Source of the DNA: Deltaproteobacteria bacterium
Lineage (GTDB): Bacteria; SAR324; JACQKK01
Assembly: GCA_029858505.1 (NCBI GenBank)
Contig: JAOUEW010000002.1
Location: 582,395-646,394, forward strand
Direction of reading: 5' to 3'
DNA: 64,000 nucleotides
Below are positions 53,525 to 61,985 of this stretch, in pieces (positions within the stretch are counted from its first letter, which is position 1; every line of letters begins with the position of its first letter). The notes beneath the pieces were generated by a model. That model was not told the DNA's origin, ran no database searches, and saw nothing but the letters and a program-made list of their open reading frames with translations. The position numbers were made by a program, and so were the translations under genes.

Positions 53525-53587
53525 CAACCGAAACCGCAGCATAACCAGGGTTTTTATCGTGAACAGGAACAGGGGGGATAGGGGATG
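53525..53587 (-). repeat. Dispersed intergenic repeat, copy D (reverse)
   Basis: Read on the minus strand it gives CATCCCCTATCCCCCCTG, then TTCCTGTTCACGATAAAAA, then CCCTGGTTATGC and GGTTTCGGTTG. It aligns well with copy A. It lies between the R3H gene and guaA, after both stops. Confidence 0.6.
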
Positions 53588-53627
53588 GGAAAACAGGAAA
53601 ACATAGATTACGAGCTCTCCAACCGTT

Positions 53628-55448
53628 TTATTCCCAGCCAAAGGTCGCTGGGGGCTTGTGAGACACATCGTAAAACACCGCCTGAACGCCGGGCAATGTC
53701 ATGATCTCCCCCGCCAAGCGATGAACCAGCGGCCAGGGCAGGCGGGCAAACCGGGCGGTCATCACATCCTCTGACACCACCGGGCGCAGTACCACGCACT
53801 CTCCACCGTTCCCGCCGGGCTGCCCCAGGGGCAGCAAAATCACCAACAACTGAAAGATTTCCCCCATCAACCCGTTGTCTTGCAGGGCCTTGGTGGCCAT
53901 GTGATCGGCTTGGCGCAGCAGGTCCAGCCGGTCCTTGGTGCAAAAAACCTTCCGGGGAACCAATGGGGGCAACGCTTGGGGAGCCAACAAATACACCACC
54001 CGGTTCACCCGGCGGATGTCATTTGTGATGTGAGTTGCGGTTTGCTCCAAGGCTACCCAGTCTGCCGGGCCAGTAAGCACCGCCGGGGGAGTATACGTGC
54101 GGTTGTCTCCCTGCACCCCCACCGACCGCACCGGCAGCAGCACCCCCTGGTAGGGAGATCCCTCCAACAACATATTCAAATGGGGAAGGGCCTCTTCGTT
54201 TTCCGGAAAGGTTTCATCTCCCTGGGCGCACAAGACATTGATGGACAACCCCGGCCCGGGGAAGGGATGGCGCCAAACCAATTCCTTGGGAAGCCCCATT
54301 TCCTCTCCCAGCCGCCGAACCTCGTCTTTGTATAAATCCTTAAGGGGCTCCACCACTTGCCCCGCCGCGATGAGGTCTTGAATGCCCTGCACCCGGTTAT
54401 GATGCGATTTGATCACCTGGGCATGGGCCGATCCGCCGGATTCGATGATGTCTGGATAGAGTGTGCCCTGCCCCAACATCCACTCTTCTGGATTCAGGCT
54501 CAACTCCGCCAGAAATTCATCCCGCACGCGAATGAATGTCTCTCCCACTGCGTGGCGTTTGGCCTGGGGGTCGGTCAGCCCCGCCACCGCCACCAAAAAT
54601 TGTTTCTCCGCCTGAAACCCCCGTACGTTTTTAAAGCCAAGTCTTTGGTATCGCGCCATGATGTCCTCCCCCTCTCGCAGGCGCATAAATCCATTATCGA
54701 TGAACAGCCCCATCACCCGGTCTTCCCCCAAAGCCCGGCTAAGCAAGGCAAAGGCCACCGTGGAATCAACGCCCCCGGAAAGAAACAGCAGCACCTTGCG
54801 CCCGGCCACATGGGCCACGGTGTGGGCCACGGCCTCTTCCAAAAACTGCGCCATGGTCCATTCCCTGGGTGCCCCCGTAATGGCGGCAAAGTTATCCAGC
54901 ACCTGGGTGCCATAAGCCGTGTCAGTCACTTCTGGATGGAACTGGAGGGTAAAGATGGGCTTGTGCCGGTGTTCCATGGCCGCCACGGGGCACAGCGTGG
55001 TCGTGGCCGTCACACGGAATCCTTCAGGAGGGGCCGTCACGGTATTGCCATGGCTCATCCACACTTGGCTTTCCGGAGGTACACCAGCAAACATCCGTCC
55101 GCCATCTCCTTCCAACCGCAGCCGGGTAAGCCCGAATTCCCCCCGGCCCAGGTCGGCCACGGTAGAACCGCCCCGGTAGGCGATTAACTGGTGACCATAA
55201 CACAGCCCTAGAATGGGGATGTTTAAGTCTAGAATGGCTGAATTGAAAGGAGGAGCACCCCGCCCTTCTTGAGCGAAGACATCGCCTGGCCCGCCAGACA
55301 GCACAATGCCGCAAGCGCCAGTGAAATCGGAAAGGGGGGATTGAGGCGAGAATACCCTGGTGTAAACACCCAGGTGTCGAATCCGTTTGGCGATGAGGTG
55401 GGCATATTGCCCACCAAAATCGAGGACGGCGATGAACGCTCGTTCCAT
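53628..55448 (-). CDS. guaA: GMP synthase (glutamine-hydrolysing), long eukaryote-like form
   Basis: This 606-residue enzyme makes GMP from XMP, glutamine and ATP. The N-terminal class I glutaminase has VLSGGPGDVFA, GLCYGHQL (the nucleophile Cys) and FHPEV with the His-Glu pair. The ATP-pyrophosphatase has LSGGVDSTVA and TLYPDIIES. The C-terminal dimerisation part is about 90 residues longer than in E. coli. It contains a first LLPVRSVGVQGDNRTY block, then a region with NRVVYLLAP, LDLLRQADHMA and KISQ-like text, matching the insert of eukaryotic GMP synthases, before the final PPATFGWE. It is the second gene after a small protein. Confidence 0.93.
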   Translation of the reverse strand: MERAFIAVLDFGGQYAHLIAKRIRHLGVYTRVFSPQSPLSDFTGACGIVLSGGPGDVFAQEGRGAPPFNSAILDLNIPILGLCYGHQLIAYRGGSTVADLGRGEFGLTRLRLEGDGGRMFAGVPPESQVWMSHGNTVTAPPEGFRVTATTTLCPVAAMEHRHKPIFTLQFHPEVTDTAYGTQVLDNFAAITGAPREWTMAQFLEEAVAHTVAHVAGRKVLLFLSGGVDSTVAFALLSRALGEDRVMGLFIDNGFMRLREGEDIMARYQRLGFKNVRGFQAEKQFLVAVAGLTDPQAKRHAVGETFIRVRDEFLAELSLNPEEWMLGQGTLYPDIIESGGSAHAQVIKSHHNRVQGIQDLIAAGQVVEPLKDLYKDEVRRLGEEMGLPKELVWRHPFPGPGLSINVLCAQGDETFPENEEALPHLNMLLEGSPYQGVLLPVRSVGVQGDNRTYTPPAVLTGPADWVALEQTATHITNDIRRVNRVVYLLAPQALPPLVPRKVFCTKDRLDLLRQADHMATKALQDNGLMGEIFQLLVILLPLGQPGGNGGECVVLRPVVSEDVMTARFARLPWPLVHRLAGEIMTLPGVQAVFYDVSHKPPATFGWE

Positions 55449-55458
55449 GGGCGAGGGA

Positions 55459-55713
55459 TTAATTGGAGCCTTTGAAGATTCCCGCCGCGTATTCGACGAA
55501 ATTGAAGTCGTCGTCTATGAGGGAAAGGACATCCGTTGAGTTGTCGCTGTCTTCGGCCAGCAGAACAAACCAGCGATCTGGCGTGAGCGAGCGGATGGTC
55601 TCGCTGGTTTTTTCTACCGAGCCCTCCCGGGGAATCACTTCCTTTACCGTAAATTCCCCACCTAACACGGGAATGGTGAATTCGGTAACGGTTATTCTTT
55701 TGTTATCCCCCAT
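55459..55713 (-). CDS. Small acidic protein of unknown function upstream of guaA
   Basis: This 84-residue protein has predicted strands (RITVTEFTIPVLGGEFTVKE), a middle Lys/Arg and Thr/Ser patch (KTSETIRSLTPDRW) and an acidic end (DSDNSTDVLSLIDDDFNF). There is no signal peptide or known domain. The gap to guaA is only 10 bp, so it is likely co-transcribed. A GGAGGCCCC ribosome-site-like run is placed just before the ATG at 55713. The function is not recognised. Confidence 0.5.
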   Translation of the reverse strand: MGDNKRITVTEFTIPVLGGEFTVKEVIPREGSVEKTSETIRSLTPDRWFVLLAEDSDNSTDVLSLIDDDFNFVEYAAGIFKGSN

Positions 55714-55949
55714 GGGGCCTCCGAAAACTGTCGAACTGCTGACCTCCCTCCAAACCTTGGATATAACTATATCTATGCCCTCACTAGAAAATCAAGAATT
55801 CCCCAATCATCTAACCCTCTCCAATCAGTCAATTCTATCATCACCTAACCAAGAGTCGTCCAAAAAACGAGGTTTGTCCGTCACCCTTACAGTGCCGGGA
55901 AAAAAGGGGTTTCAATTTCTTTCGAATTTGATATGGTAGCCCATTGTCC

Positions 55950-55966
55950 GCCAGGAATTTCCTGGC
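55950..55966. promoter_or_regulatory. 17-bp perfect palindrome upstream of a 129-aa orphan
   Basis: GCCAGGAATTTCCTGGC has perfect 8-bp arms around one central base. It lies 35 bp ahead of the start at 56002. Its size and symmetry suit an operator rather than an RNA hairpin, but it can also fold as a 6-bp stem. Confidence 0.4.
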
Positions 55967-56001
55967 TATTCCCCCCCCACTCTTACCCAGGAGTTACCGT
56001 C

Positions 56002-56391
56002 ATGGGAGAAAGTCTTTATACCGTTCGCAACTTGAAACTGTTCAACCGTCTGAACAAATGCATTAAACAGGGAATCACCGATCTGCAAAACAAAGATCAC
56101 GCATCGGCCGATAACTACATGACCTTTGCGACGAAAACCGCCAAGCAACTGGTGGATATTTCCGATTCCCCCTTCAAAGAGCACTTTCAGGCCATCATCA
56201 CCGGTCTGCAAACCTATCAGAAGGACAAAAACGAAGACATTTTGGTTTCCACCAAGCCCCATTCCGTGCACTCCCAACTTTGGGCCGTGCATAAAAAAAT
56301 CTGCGATACCTACAAAATCGCATACCTGGAAGACGTGGATGAAATGGAAGCTGAAATTAACAAATTGGCGGCGGATGGCAAAATTTCCTGA
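56002..56391 (+). CDS. Helical protein of unknown function upstream of ppsA
   Basis: This 129-residue protein has AGGAG 8 bases before the ATG at 56002. The sequence is alpha-helical and charged (RNLKLFNRLNKCIKQGITDL, then KTAKQLVDISDSPFKEHF and EDVDEMEAEINKLAAD). There is no signal peptide, membrane helix or known motif. It lies 117 bp ahead of ppsA, behind a palindrome. The small hairpin with a T-run after it separates it from ppsA, so it may be its own unit. Confidence 0.55.
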   Translation: MGESLYTVRNLKLFNRLNKCIKQGITDLQNKDHASADNYMTFATKTAKQLVDISDSPFKEHFQAIITGLQTYQKDKNEDILVSTKPHSVHSQLWAVHKKICDTYKIAYLEDVDEMEAEINKLAADGKIS

Positions 56392-56460
56392 TCGATGGTC
56401 TAGGTCAGGGGAGGGAGGGCCCTCCGGGGGGTTACAGCAACACAATCACAAACAAACCAT

Positions 56461-56490
56461 GATCCGGGACCGGGGGGCCCCGGATCTTTT
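56461..56490 (+). terminator. Hairpin-T4 element between the 129-aa orphan and ppsA
   Basis: GATCCGGG and CCCGGATC (8-bp stem) close a 10-nt G-rich loop, followed by TTTT. It could end the orphan gene's transcript or be an attenuator just before the ppsA start at 56509. Confidence 0.55.
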
Positions 56491-56508
56491 CCCTACGGGA
56501 AGGCAACC

Positions 56509-58914
56509 ATGTCAAAAGCACACAAAGATCAACGGCTGATCTACTGGTTCAAAGAACTGGGCATCAAAGATGTTCCCATCGTGGGCGGAAAAAACGCTTC
56601 GTTGGGAGAAATGTACGCGAACCTGACCAGCAAGGGGGTGCAGGTCCCCAACGGATTCGCCATTTCGGCTTATGCCTACGACTATTACATCAACGCCAGC
56701 GGCATTCGCAAAGAAATTGAAAGCCTGCTGAGCGGCCTGGACCCCAAAAACATGGAGCAATTGGCCAAGGTAGGAGATAAAATCCGGGGCCTGATCCGTT
56801 CCGCCCCCCTGCCCGCAGACCTGGAAAAAGCCATCATTGATGCCTACAAGGAACTGTGCACCATGTACGGCACCGAGGTCGACACAGCCGTCCGCTCCAG
56901 CGCCACCGCCGAGGACCTTCCCGATGCCTCCTTTGCCGGCCAGCAAGACACCTACCTGAACGTTCACGGCAACACCGCCTTGCTAGAAGCCTGCCGCAAC
57001 TGCTTCGCGTCTCTTTTCACCGACCGGGCCATTGCCTACCGTGCCGAGAAAAACTTCGACCACTTCAAGGTGGCCCTGTCCATCGCCGTTCAAAAAATGG
57101 TGCGCAGCGACCTGGCTTCGGCTGGGGTAATGTTCTCCATCGACACCGAAAGCGGGTTCACCGACGTGGTGTACATCACCGGGGGCTACGGCTTGGGTGA
57201 AAGCGTGGTGCAGGGCTCCATCAACCCCGATGAGTTCTACGTGCACAAGCCCACCTTGGAAAAAGGTCACAAGTCCATCGTGTATTCTCAAGTGGGCGCG
57301 AAGCAGAAAAAAATGGTGTACGCCACTGGCGGCGGCAAGCGGGTGGAAGACATTGAAGTGCCCGAATCTGAACGCCAGAAGTTCTGTTTGACCCCCGATG
57401 AAGTGATTCAATTGGCCAAATGGGCCTGCATCATCGAAAAACATTATTCCGATGAAGCCAAATACTACAAACCCATGGACATGGAATGGGCCAAAGACGG
57501 CCAAACCGGGCAGTTGTTTATTGTTCAGGCCCGCCCTGAAACCGTCCACTCCCGCCGTGAACGGGGCATCATCAAACGGGTCACCCTAGAAAAAACCAGC
57601 CGTGTGCTGGCCCAAGGCATGGCCGTGGGGGACCTGATTGGCACAGGGAAAGCCCACGTCATCAAGTCGGCCAAAGACATCAACACCTTCAAACCGGGTT
57701 CGGTGCTGGTCACCGAGATGACCGACCCCGACTGGGTGCCCATCATGAAAATCGCTTCCGCCATTGTCACCGACATGGGCGGGCGCACCTGCCATGCCGC
57801 CATCATTTCCCGCGAGTTGGGTATTCCCTGCATTGTGGGAACCGAAGGCGGTTCCAAAGCTATCCCCAACGGGGCAGACATTACCGTATCGTGCTCCGGC
57901 GGCAGCAAGGGGCTGGTGTACGACGGCATCCTGCCCTACAAAGAGCAGACCATCAAACTGGCCGACCTGAAAATTCCCAAAACCAAGATTTGGTTCAACC
58001 AAGGCGACCCCGACCGGGCCTTCCCGGAGTCGGTCATTCCCCATGACGGAGTGGGGTTGGTCCGCATGGACGAACTGATTCGAGACGAGGTGCAGGTTCA
58101 TCCCTTGGCCGCCAAAGCCTATGCTGGCTGGAAGAAAAATGGCGCCCACGCTCAGATGGTGGCGAAAATCGAAGAAGTGTCCTTTGGTTTCGAAAACAAA
58201 GAGGTTTATTTCGTGACCCGCTTGGCCGAAACCATGGGCCGCATTGCAGCGGCCAGTTACCCCAAACCGGTGTTGGTCTTGTTGCCCGACGCCCCCTCAC
58301 GGGATTTGGACCGTTTGGCTGGCGGCAGCGAATTTGGGTTTGATGAAGCCAATCCGCTCATGGGCGCCCGTGGGGTGGCCCGTTTCACCGACCTGGATTA
58401 CGAAGAAGCCGTAGCCATGGAATTGGCAGCCCTGGTGCGGGCCAGGAAAGAACTGGGGATGGATAACATCCATATGATGCTTCCCGCCTGCCATTCCGAG
58501 CGTGAATTGAAAGCCCTGAACAGCTTGCTGGAAGGCCAGGGTCTGGGACGTGGAAAGGGGATGGAGCATCACATGATCTGCCGCACCCCGGCCCAAATTC
58601 TGGACATGGCTTCTCTGGCCCCCTCGGTAGATGGCTTCCTCATTGACGTGGGTGAACTGGCCCAGCTGGTGCAGGGAATGGATGGCTACAATGTTCGGGT
58701 AAAGCCCTTTTTCCGGGAAAATCACCCCGCGGTGATTCACCTAGTAGGAGAAGGCATTGCCGCGGCCAAGAAGTTGAAGAAACCAGTGGGTGTGGTGAAC
58801 ATCGCCCCCGGTAATTTCGCTGCTTTTGCCGCAGACAAAACCATCCTCAAAGCCGACTACCTGGTGATCCGCCCGGATACGTTCCATCAGGTTCGGGAAG
58901 CCCTGGTTGGCTAA
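56509..58914 (+). CDS. ppsA: Phosphoenolpyruvate synthase
   Basis: This 801-residue enzyme makes phosphoenolpyruvate from pyruvate and ATP, feeding gluconeogenesis. An N-terminal ATP-grasp domain comes first (KNASLGEMYANLTSKGVQVP, then RSSATAEDLPDASFAGQQDT). The swivelling domain has TDMGGRTCHAAIISRELG, where the His carries the phosphate. The C-terminal barrel has GLVRMDELIRDE and the late ACHSEREL in place of the more usual FVRT motif. The signature IPCIVGTEG is also present. The GAAGG ribosome site is 5 bases before the ATG at 56509. gpmI and ppsA in this window both serve gluconeogenic flow. It ends at a strong terminator. Confidence 0.93.
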   Translation: MSKAHKDQRLIYWFKELGIKDVPIVGGKNASLGEMYANLTSKGVQVPNGFAISAYAYDYYINASGIRKEIESLLSGLDPKNMEQLAKVGDKIRGLIRSAPLPADLEKAIIDAYKELCTMYGTEVDTAVRSSATAEDLPDASFAGQQDTYLNVHGNTALLEACRNCFASLFTDRAIAYRAEKNFDHFKVALSIAVQKMVRSDLASAGVMFSIDTESGFTDVVYITGGYGLGESVVQGSINPDEFYVHKPTLEKGHKSIVYSQVGAKQKKMVYATGGGKRVEDIEVPESERQKFCLTPDEVIQLAKWACIIEKHYSDEAKYYKPMDMEWAKDGQTGQLFIVQARPETVHSRRERGIIKRVTLEKTSRVLAQGMAVGDLIGTGKAHVIKSAKDINTFKPGSVLVTEMTDPDWVPIMKIASAIVTDMGGRTCHAAIISRELGIPCIVGTEGGSKAIPNGADITVSCSGGSKGLVYDGILPYKEQTIKLADLKIPKTKIWFNQGDPDRAFPESVIPHDGVGLVRMDELIRDEVQVHPLAAKAYAGWKKNGAHAQMVAKIEEVSFGFENKEVYFVTRLAETMGRIAAASYPKPVLVLLPDAPSRDLDRLAGGSEFGFDEANPLMGARGVARFTDLDYEEAVAMELAALVRARKELGMDNIHMMLPACHSERELKALNSLLEGQGLGRGKGMEHHMICRTPAQILDMASLAPSVDGFLIDVGELAQLVQGMDGYNVRVKPFFRENHPAVIHLVGEGIAAAKKLKKPVGVVNIAPGNFAAFAADKTILKADYLVIRPDTFHQVREALVG

Positions 58915-58944
58915 CCAACTGAAACTTTACGTTTAAATAGCAAA

Positions 58945-58975
58945 GCCGGACGGCGAACCCGTCCGGCTTTTTTTT
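58945..58975 (+). terminator. Strong intrinsic terminator of ppsA
   Basis: A 9-bp stem GCCGGACGG / CCGTCCGGC around CGAAC is followed by eight T. It lies 30 bp after the ppsA stop. Confidence 0.93.
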
Positions 58976-59022
58976 GATCAATTTTACCGTGATTTCAACG
59001 TGTATATATTTTTGTAGAATCC

Positions 59023-59991
59023 CTATTTTTTCCCCGGAGCCATGGGCCGGTTATCCAGAATCGCCTCCCGGGTTTCACGAACAATTTCCGCCCCGCCTTT
59101 GGCCCGTGCTTTGGCGGCCAATTCCCGCACCACCTGGGCCGGGTCCGATACGGAACCCTCGGCCCGTTCTTCTACTTTTCTGCGGCCATCCAGCGAAACA
59201 ATCCGACAGCGCATGGAAAGCCGCCCCGCCAGCGCTTGGGCCCAAATGCCGATGGGGGCGTAGCAGCCGCCGCTCATGTCAACCAAAAAGGATTTTTCGG
59301 CCTTGGCGCATAATTCCGTTTCAGGGTGGGTAATCGAGGCCACCAACTTGGCGGCATCAAGATTGTCGGCCAGATACTCACATCCCAAGGCTCCCTGGGC
59401 CGCCGCGGGGAGCAAAATATCCTCGGAAATCCACTCCGTGACATTCTGTTGCAGGCTTAACCGGGCCACCCCAGCGGCGGCCAGTACCACGCCGTCAAAC
59501 CGCTCCACGTCGCGGGTCACCCGGGTGGTGATGTTGCCCCGCAGGGGTTGGAATTTGAGGTCCGGTCGGTAAGCCAGCAACTGGCTTACCCTCCTGGGTG
59601 AACTAGTGGCCAACACGGCTCCCTGGGGCAGCCCCGCCAAACCGGTTCGGTGGCGGCTGGCCAGCACATCTCTTACATCCTCCCGGGGCAGCACCGTGGT
59701 GGCCTCTAATCCCTTGGGAAGGTCGGATTCGACATCTTTGAACGAGCAGGTGGCCATATCCACCCGCCCGGCCAACACGGCTTGCACCAGTGCTGTGTTG
59801 AAAATCCCCCTGTCCACCACATCTCCCATTTGAGAAATGGGCGTGTCAGGGAATTGGTCTCCGGTGGTAGCAATTTCAACCACCTCGAAACGGGCCTGAG
59901 GATTACGGGCCTCCATGGCCTGGATGATTTGTCGGGTTTGGTGCATGGCCAGGGCCGAACCCCGGCTGCCCACACGATAGGTTTTGTTCAC
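59023..59991 (-). CDS. hemC: Porphobilinogen deaminase (hydroxymethylbilane synthase)
   Basis: This 322-residue heme-pathway enzyme assembles four porphobilinogen units. GSRGSALAMHQTRQI at the start, FNTALVQAVLAGRVDMATCSFKD, RGNITTRVTRDVERF and DMSGGCYAPIGIWAQ are seen. The last carries the Cys that binds the dipyrromethane cofactor. The catalytic Asp is usually in the HSLKD motif, which here reads CSFKD. The gene is divergent from a periplasmic operon. No hemD/hemA neighbour exists. Confidence 0.94.
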   Translation of the reverse strand: MNKTYRVGSRGSALAMHQTRQIIQAMEARNPQARFEVVEIATTGDQFPDTPISQMGDVVDRGIFNTALVQAVLAGRVDMATCSFKDVESDLPKGLEATTVLPREDVRDVLASRHRTGLAGLPQGAVLATSSPRRVSQLLAYRPDLKFQPLRGNITTRVTRDVERFDGVVLAAAGVARLSLQQNVTEWISEDILLPAAAQGALGCEYLADNLDAAKLVASITHPETELCAKAEKSFLVDMSGGCYAPIGIWAQALAGRLSMRCRIVSLDGRRKVEERAEGSVSDPAQVVRELAAKARAKGGAEIVRETREAILDNRPMAPGKK

Positions 59992-60011
59992 GGGAGAAGA
60001 TAGTCTATAAT
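59984..60011 (+). promoter_or_regulatory. Candidate promoter for the exported protein-SurA-LpoA-like operon
   Basis: A TTGTTC box (59984-59989) and a perfect TATAAT (60006-60011) are 16 bp apart. The -35 lies inside the hemC 5' end, which is divergent. This suggests the rightward operon begins here, with a leader of about 100 bases. Confidence 0.45.
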
Positions 60012-60115
60012 GACCAGAATTGGCCCTCCAACCGGATCAGATGAACCGTTGGCAACCTCTCACGCTTATTCGGAGAGTATGGGGGAACAAAAACCCTAAT
60101 CGGATCGCACCCGAG

Positions 60116-60976
60116 ATGTCAATCAGAACCCGCTTTTTTCAGCTGGTGTTGGTTTTTTGCCTGGTGGCGGGCGGATGGTTGGGGGGAAATCCCACCCAAC
60201 AGACAGGACCAGGAGAAGCCCGTGGCTACCAGCCCGATTTGACAGAAATTGCCAATCAATTGGCCGCCCAGGGAGAAAGCCTCAATCGGGCCATCGTCCG
60301 CACAGAATCTCGGGTATTTTCTCCCACCTCTCAAGAAAGGGGCATGGAAACCCCCTCTTTACAAAAAGGAGATGGATTTAAGCAAATCATTTATTGGGAA
60401 AAAAATAAGTTTTTGGCCATTGAAACCCACGACTTGGATGGAAAACCGTTGTATTTGTATTTTGAAGAAAAAGGCGTTGTCCGATCCGGCCCAATAAATT
60501 CTCGGGGAAAAGATTTTTCTCAAATGGACCTGCTTCACCCAGGATTGGCCTTTTTAGAAAATCGTCCTGAAGGGTTTTTTCGTCGGCTGGCCAAATGGGG
60601 GATCTTTCCCACCGATGTGCGCTTAGAGCGAGCCCCCAACCGCCTGCTAACATTTCGTTTGTTTGACCAGGATGATGGGGCATTGTGGTTAGACAACGAA
60701 ACCCTGGCCCCTCAAAAACTGGAAGTAAACGCCTTGGGAGATGAGTCTCCCCTGCACATTGTGGTTCTGTTGAACGATCCGCTTCGAATCGGACTCAGCC
60801 GCCAACCCGAACAAAATGCCGTTTTTCCAGGAAAAGTGAGCGTGTTGTTTAATGGGAGGTTGATTAAACAAACCGTTGTCACTGGAATAGATGACCAAGT
60901 GAAAGCCAACGACATGCCCTATGAGCGATTAAAAGAGGCGGCTTCGCGCCTGCCAGAAGAAAACCCGGCCCAGTAA
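60116..60976 (+). CDS. Exported protein of unknown function (DUF4292/LolA-like)
   Basis: This 286-residue protein starts at the ATG at 60116. Its hydrophobic segment FFQLVLVFCLVAGGWLGG acts as a signal peptide without a lipobox Cys. The mature domain is mostly beta (QIIYWEKNKFLAIETHDLDG, then KPLYLYFEEKGVVR and ALWLDNETLAPQKLEV). This alternation recalls lipoprotein-binding half-barrels. A start at 60020 or at 60041 is possible. A surA-like gene follows 38 bp later, so a role in outer-membrane biogenesis is likely but inferred. Confidence 0.65.
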   Translation: MSIRTRFFQLVLVFCLVAGGWLGGNPTQQTGPGEARGYQPDLTEIANQLAAQGESLNRAIVRTESRVFSPTSQERGMETPSLQKGDGFKQIIYWEKNKFLAIETHDLDGKPLYLYFEEKGVVRSGPINSRGKDFSQMDLLHPGLAFLENRPEGFFRRLAKWGIFPTDVRLERAPNRLLTFRLFDQDDGALWLDNETLAPQKLEVNALGDESPLHIVVLLNDPLRIGLSRQPEQNAVFPGKVSVLFNGRLIKQTVVTGIDDQVKANDMPYERLKEAASRLPEENPAQ

Positions 60977-61014
60977 CTATTCACATTTAACCTATTTCAG
61001 ACATTGGAATTCTT

Positions 61015-61953
61015 ATGACCGCATTTCAACGAAACGCTCTTATGATCGCAGCCCTGTTCTCCCTGGCGGCCCACCAAGCCATGGCCGCCCAGCGAACACC
61101 CATTGACCGGGTAAGAATAGCCGTGAACCATGATGTCATCACCCAACGAGACATCGATAGTTACAAAAGCCTTCAAACCCGGCAGTTGTCCAGGCAACTA
61201 TCCGGACAAGAACTACGCAACGCCCTGGCCGAATTTGAAAAAAACATCCAGGAGCAAATGATCATGGACCTGCTGCTGGAACGTGAAGCCGAAAAAATGG
61301 GCTTAAAGGTAGATGAGCGGGAAATTGACGAAAAAATGGAAGCTATTTTGGCCAAAGAACCGGATATTTTAAAAATCTACAGTGAAGAGGAATTAAAAAG
61401 CTTCTTGGCCAAAGACCAGCTTCGCAGGCAGGTGGTGGAAGAGGAAATTTCCTCTCATGTGCACGTGGGAGACGAAGATGTGATTGCCGCCTGCCAAAAA
61501 GAAACCGGGCAAGATACGGAATACCATGTCGGCCACATTTTAATTCGTGGCCATTCCAACGAAGCATTAACCCGGATTCAGGAATTGAGAAAACGGCTGA
61601 TGGGTGGAGCCTCGTTTGAAGATATGGCGGCCTTGCAGTCGGAGGACCCTTCGGCTGCCTCTAACGGGGGCGATTTGGGCTTTATTGGAAAGGGGCAATT
61701 ACTTCCCGAGTTTGAGGCTGGGGCCTTTGCCCTGAAAAACGGAGAAATCAGCCAACCCGTCAAAACCCAATACGGATACCACCTGATCAAAATGTATAGT
61801 TCAAGAAAAGGTGCCGCGGAACAATGCCGTACCCTGAACGCCTATCAGCGCGGCCGCTGGGTACAAAAAATTATCCAAGATCAATGGTCAACCAGAAAAA
61901 CCGAATACCTGAGTAATCTCCGGAAAAAATCCATCGTGAAGTTTTTTAATTAA
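61015..61953 (+). CDS. surA: Periplasmic peptidyl-prolyl isomerase/chaperone, SurA-like
   Basis: This 312-residue protein has a signal peptide (cleavage near HQAMAA). A chaperone N-domain follows (DRVRIAVNHDVITQRDIDSY; family VNDxVIT), with a long helical region. One parvulin rotamase domain comes next (about 165-265, VGHILIRGHSNEALTR then SEDPSAASNGGDLGFIG and GEISQPVKTQYGYHLIK). E. coli SurA has two parvulin domains; this has one, like PrsA or the shorter SurA forms. The target is outer-membrane proteins. It is followed by an LpoA-like gene. Confidence 0.85.
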   Translation: MTAFQRNALMIAALFSLAAHQAMAAQRTPIDRVRIAVNHDVITQRDIDSYKSLQTRQLSRQLSGQELRNALAEFEKNIQEQMIMDLLLEREAEKMGLKVDEREIDEKMEAILAKEPDILKIYSEEELKSFLAKDQLRRQVVEEEISSHVHVGDEDVIAACQKETGQDTEYHVGHILIRGHSNEALTRIQELRKRLMGGASFEDMAALQSEDPSAASNGGDLGFIGKGQLLPEFEAGAFALKNGEISQPVKTQYGYHLIKMYSSRKGAAEQCRTLNAYQRGRWVQKIIQDQWSTRKTEYLSNLRKKSIVKFFN

Positions 61954-61985
61954 CGCAAAAGGGTCCACTCCATGGAGCGACTGTG

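Noticed and set aside
54357..55187. Long open frame on the plus strand opposite guaA
   Set aside because: It is fully antisense to a gene with intact motifs, has no known domain, and its composition follows the complement of guaA codons.
60060..60115. Further copy of the dispersed repeat (ACAAAAACCC)
   Set aside because: Only the A-rich core matches. The flanking C-run and ATG spacing are absent.
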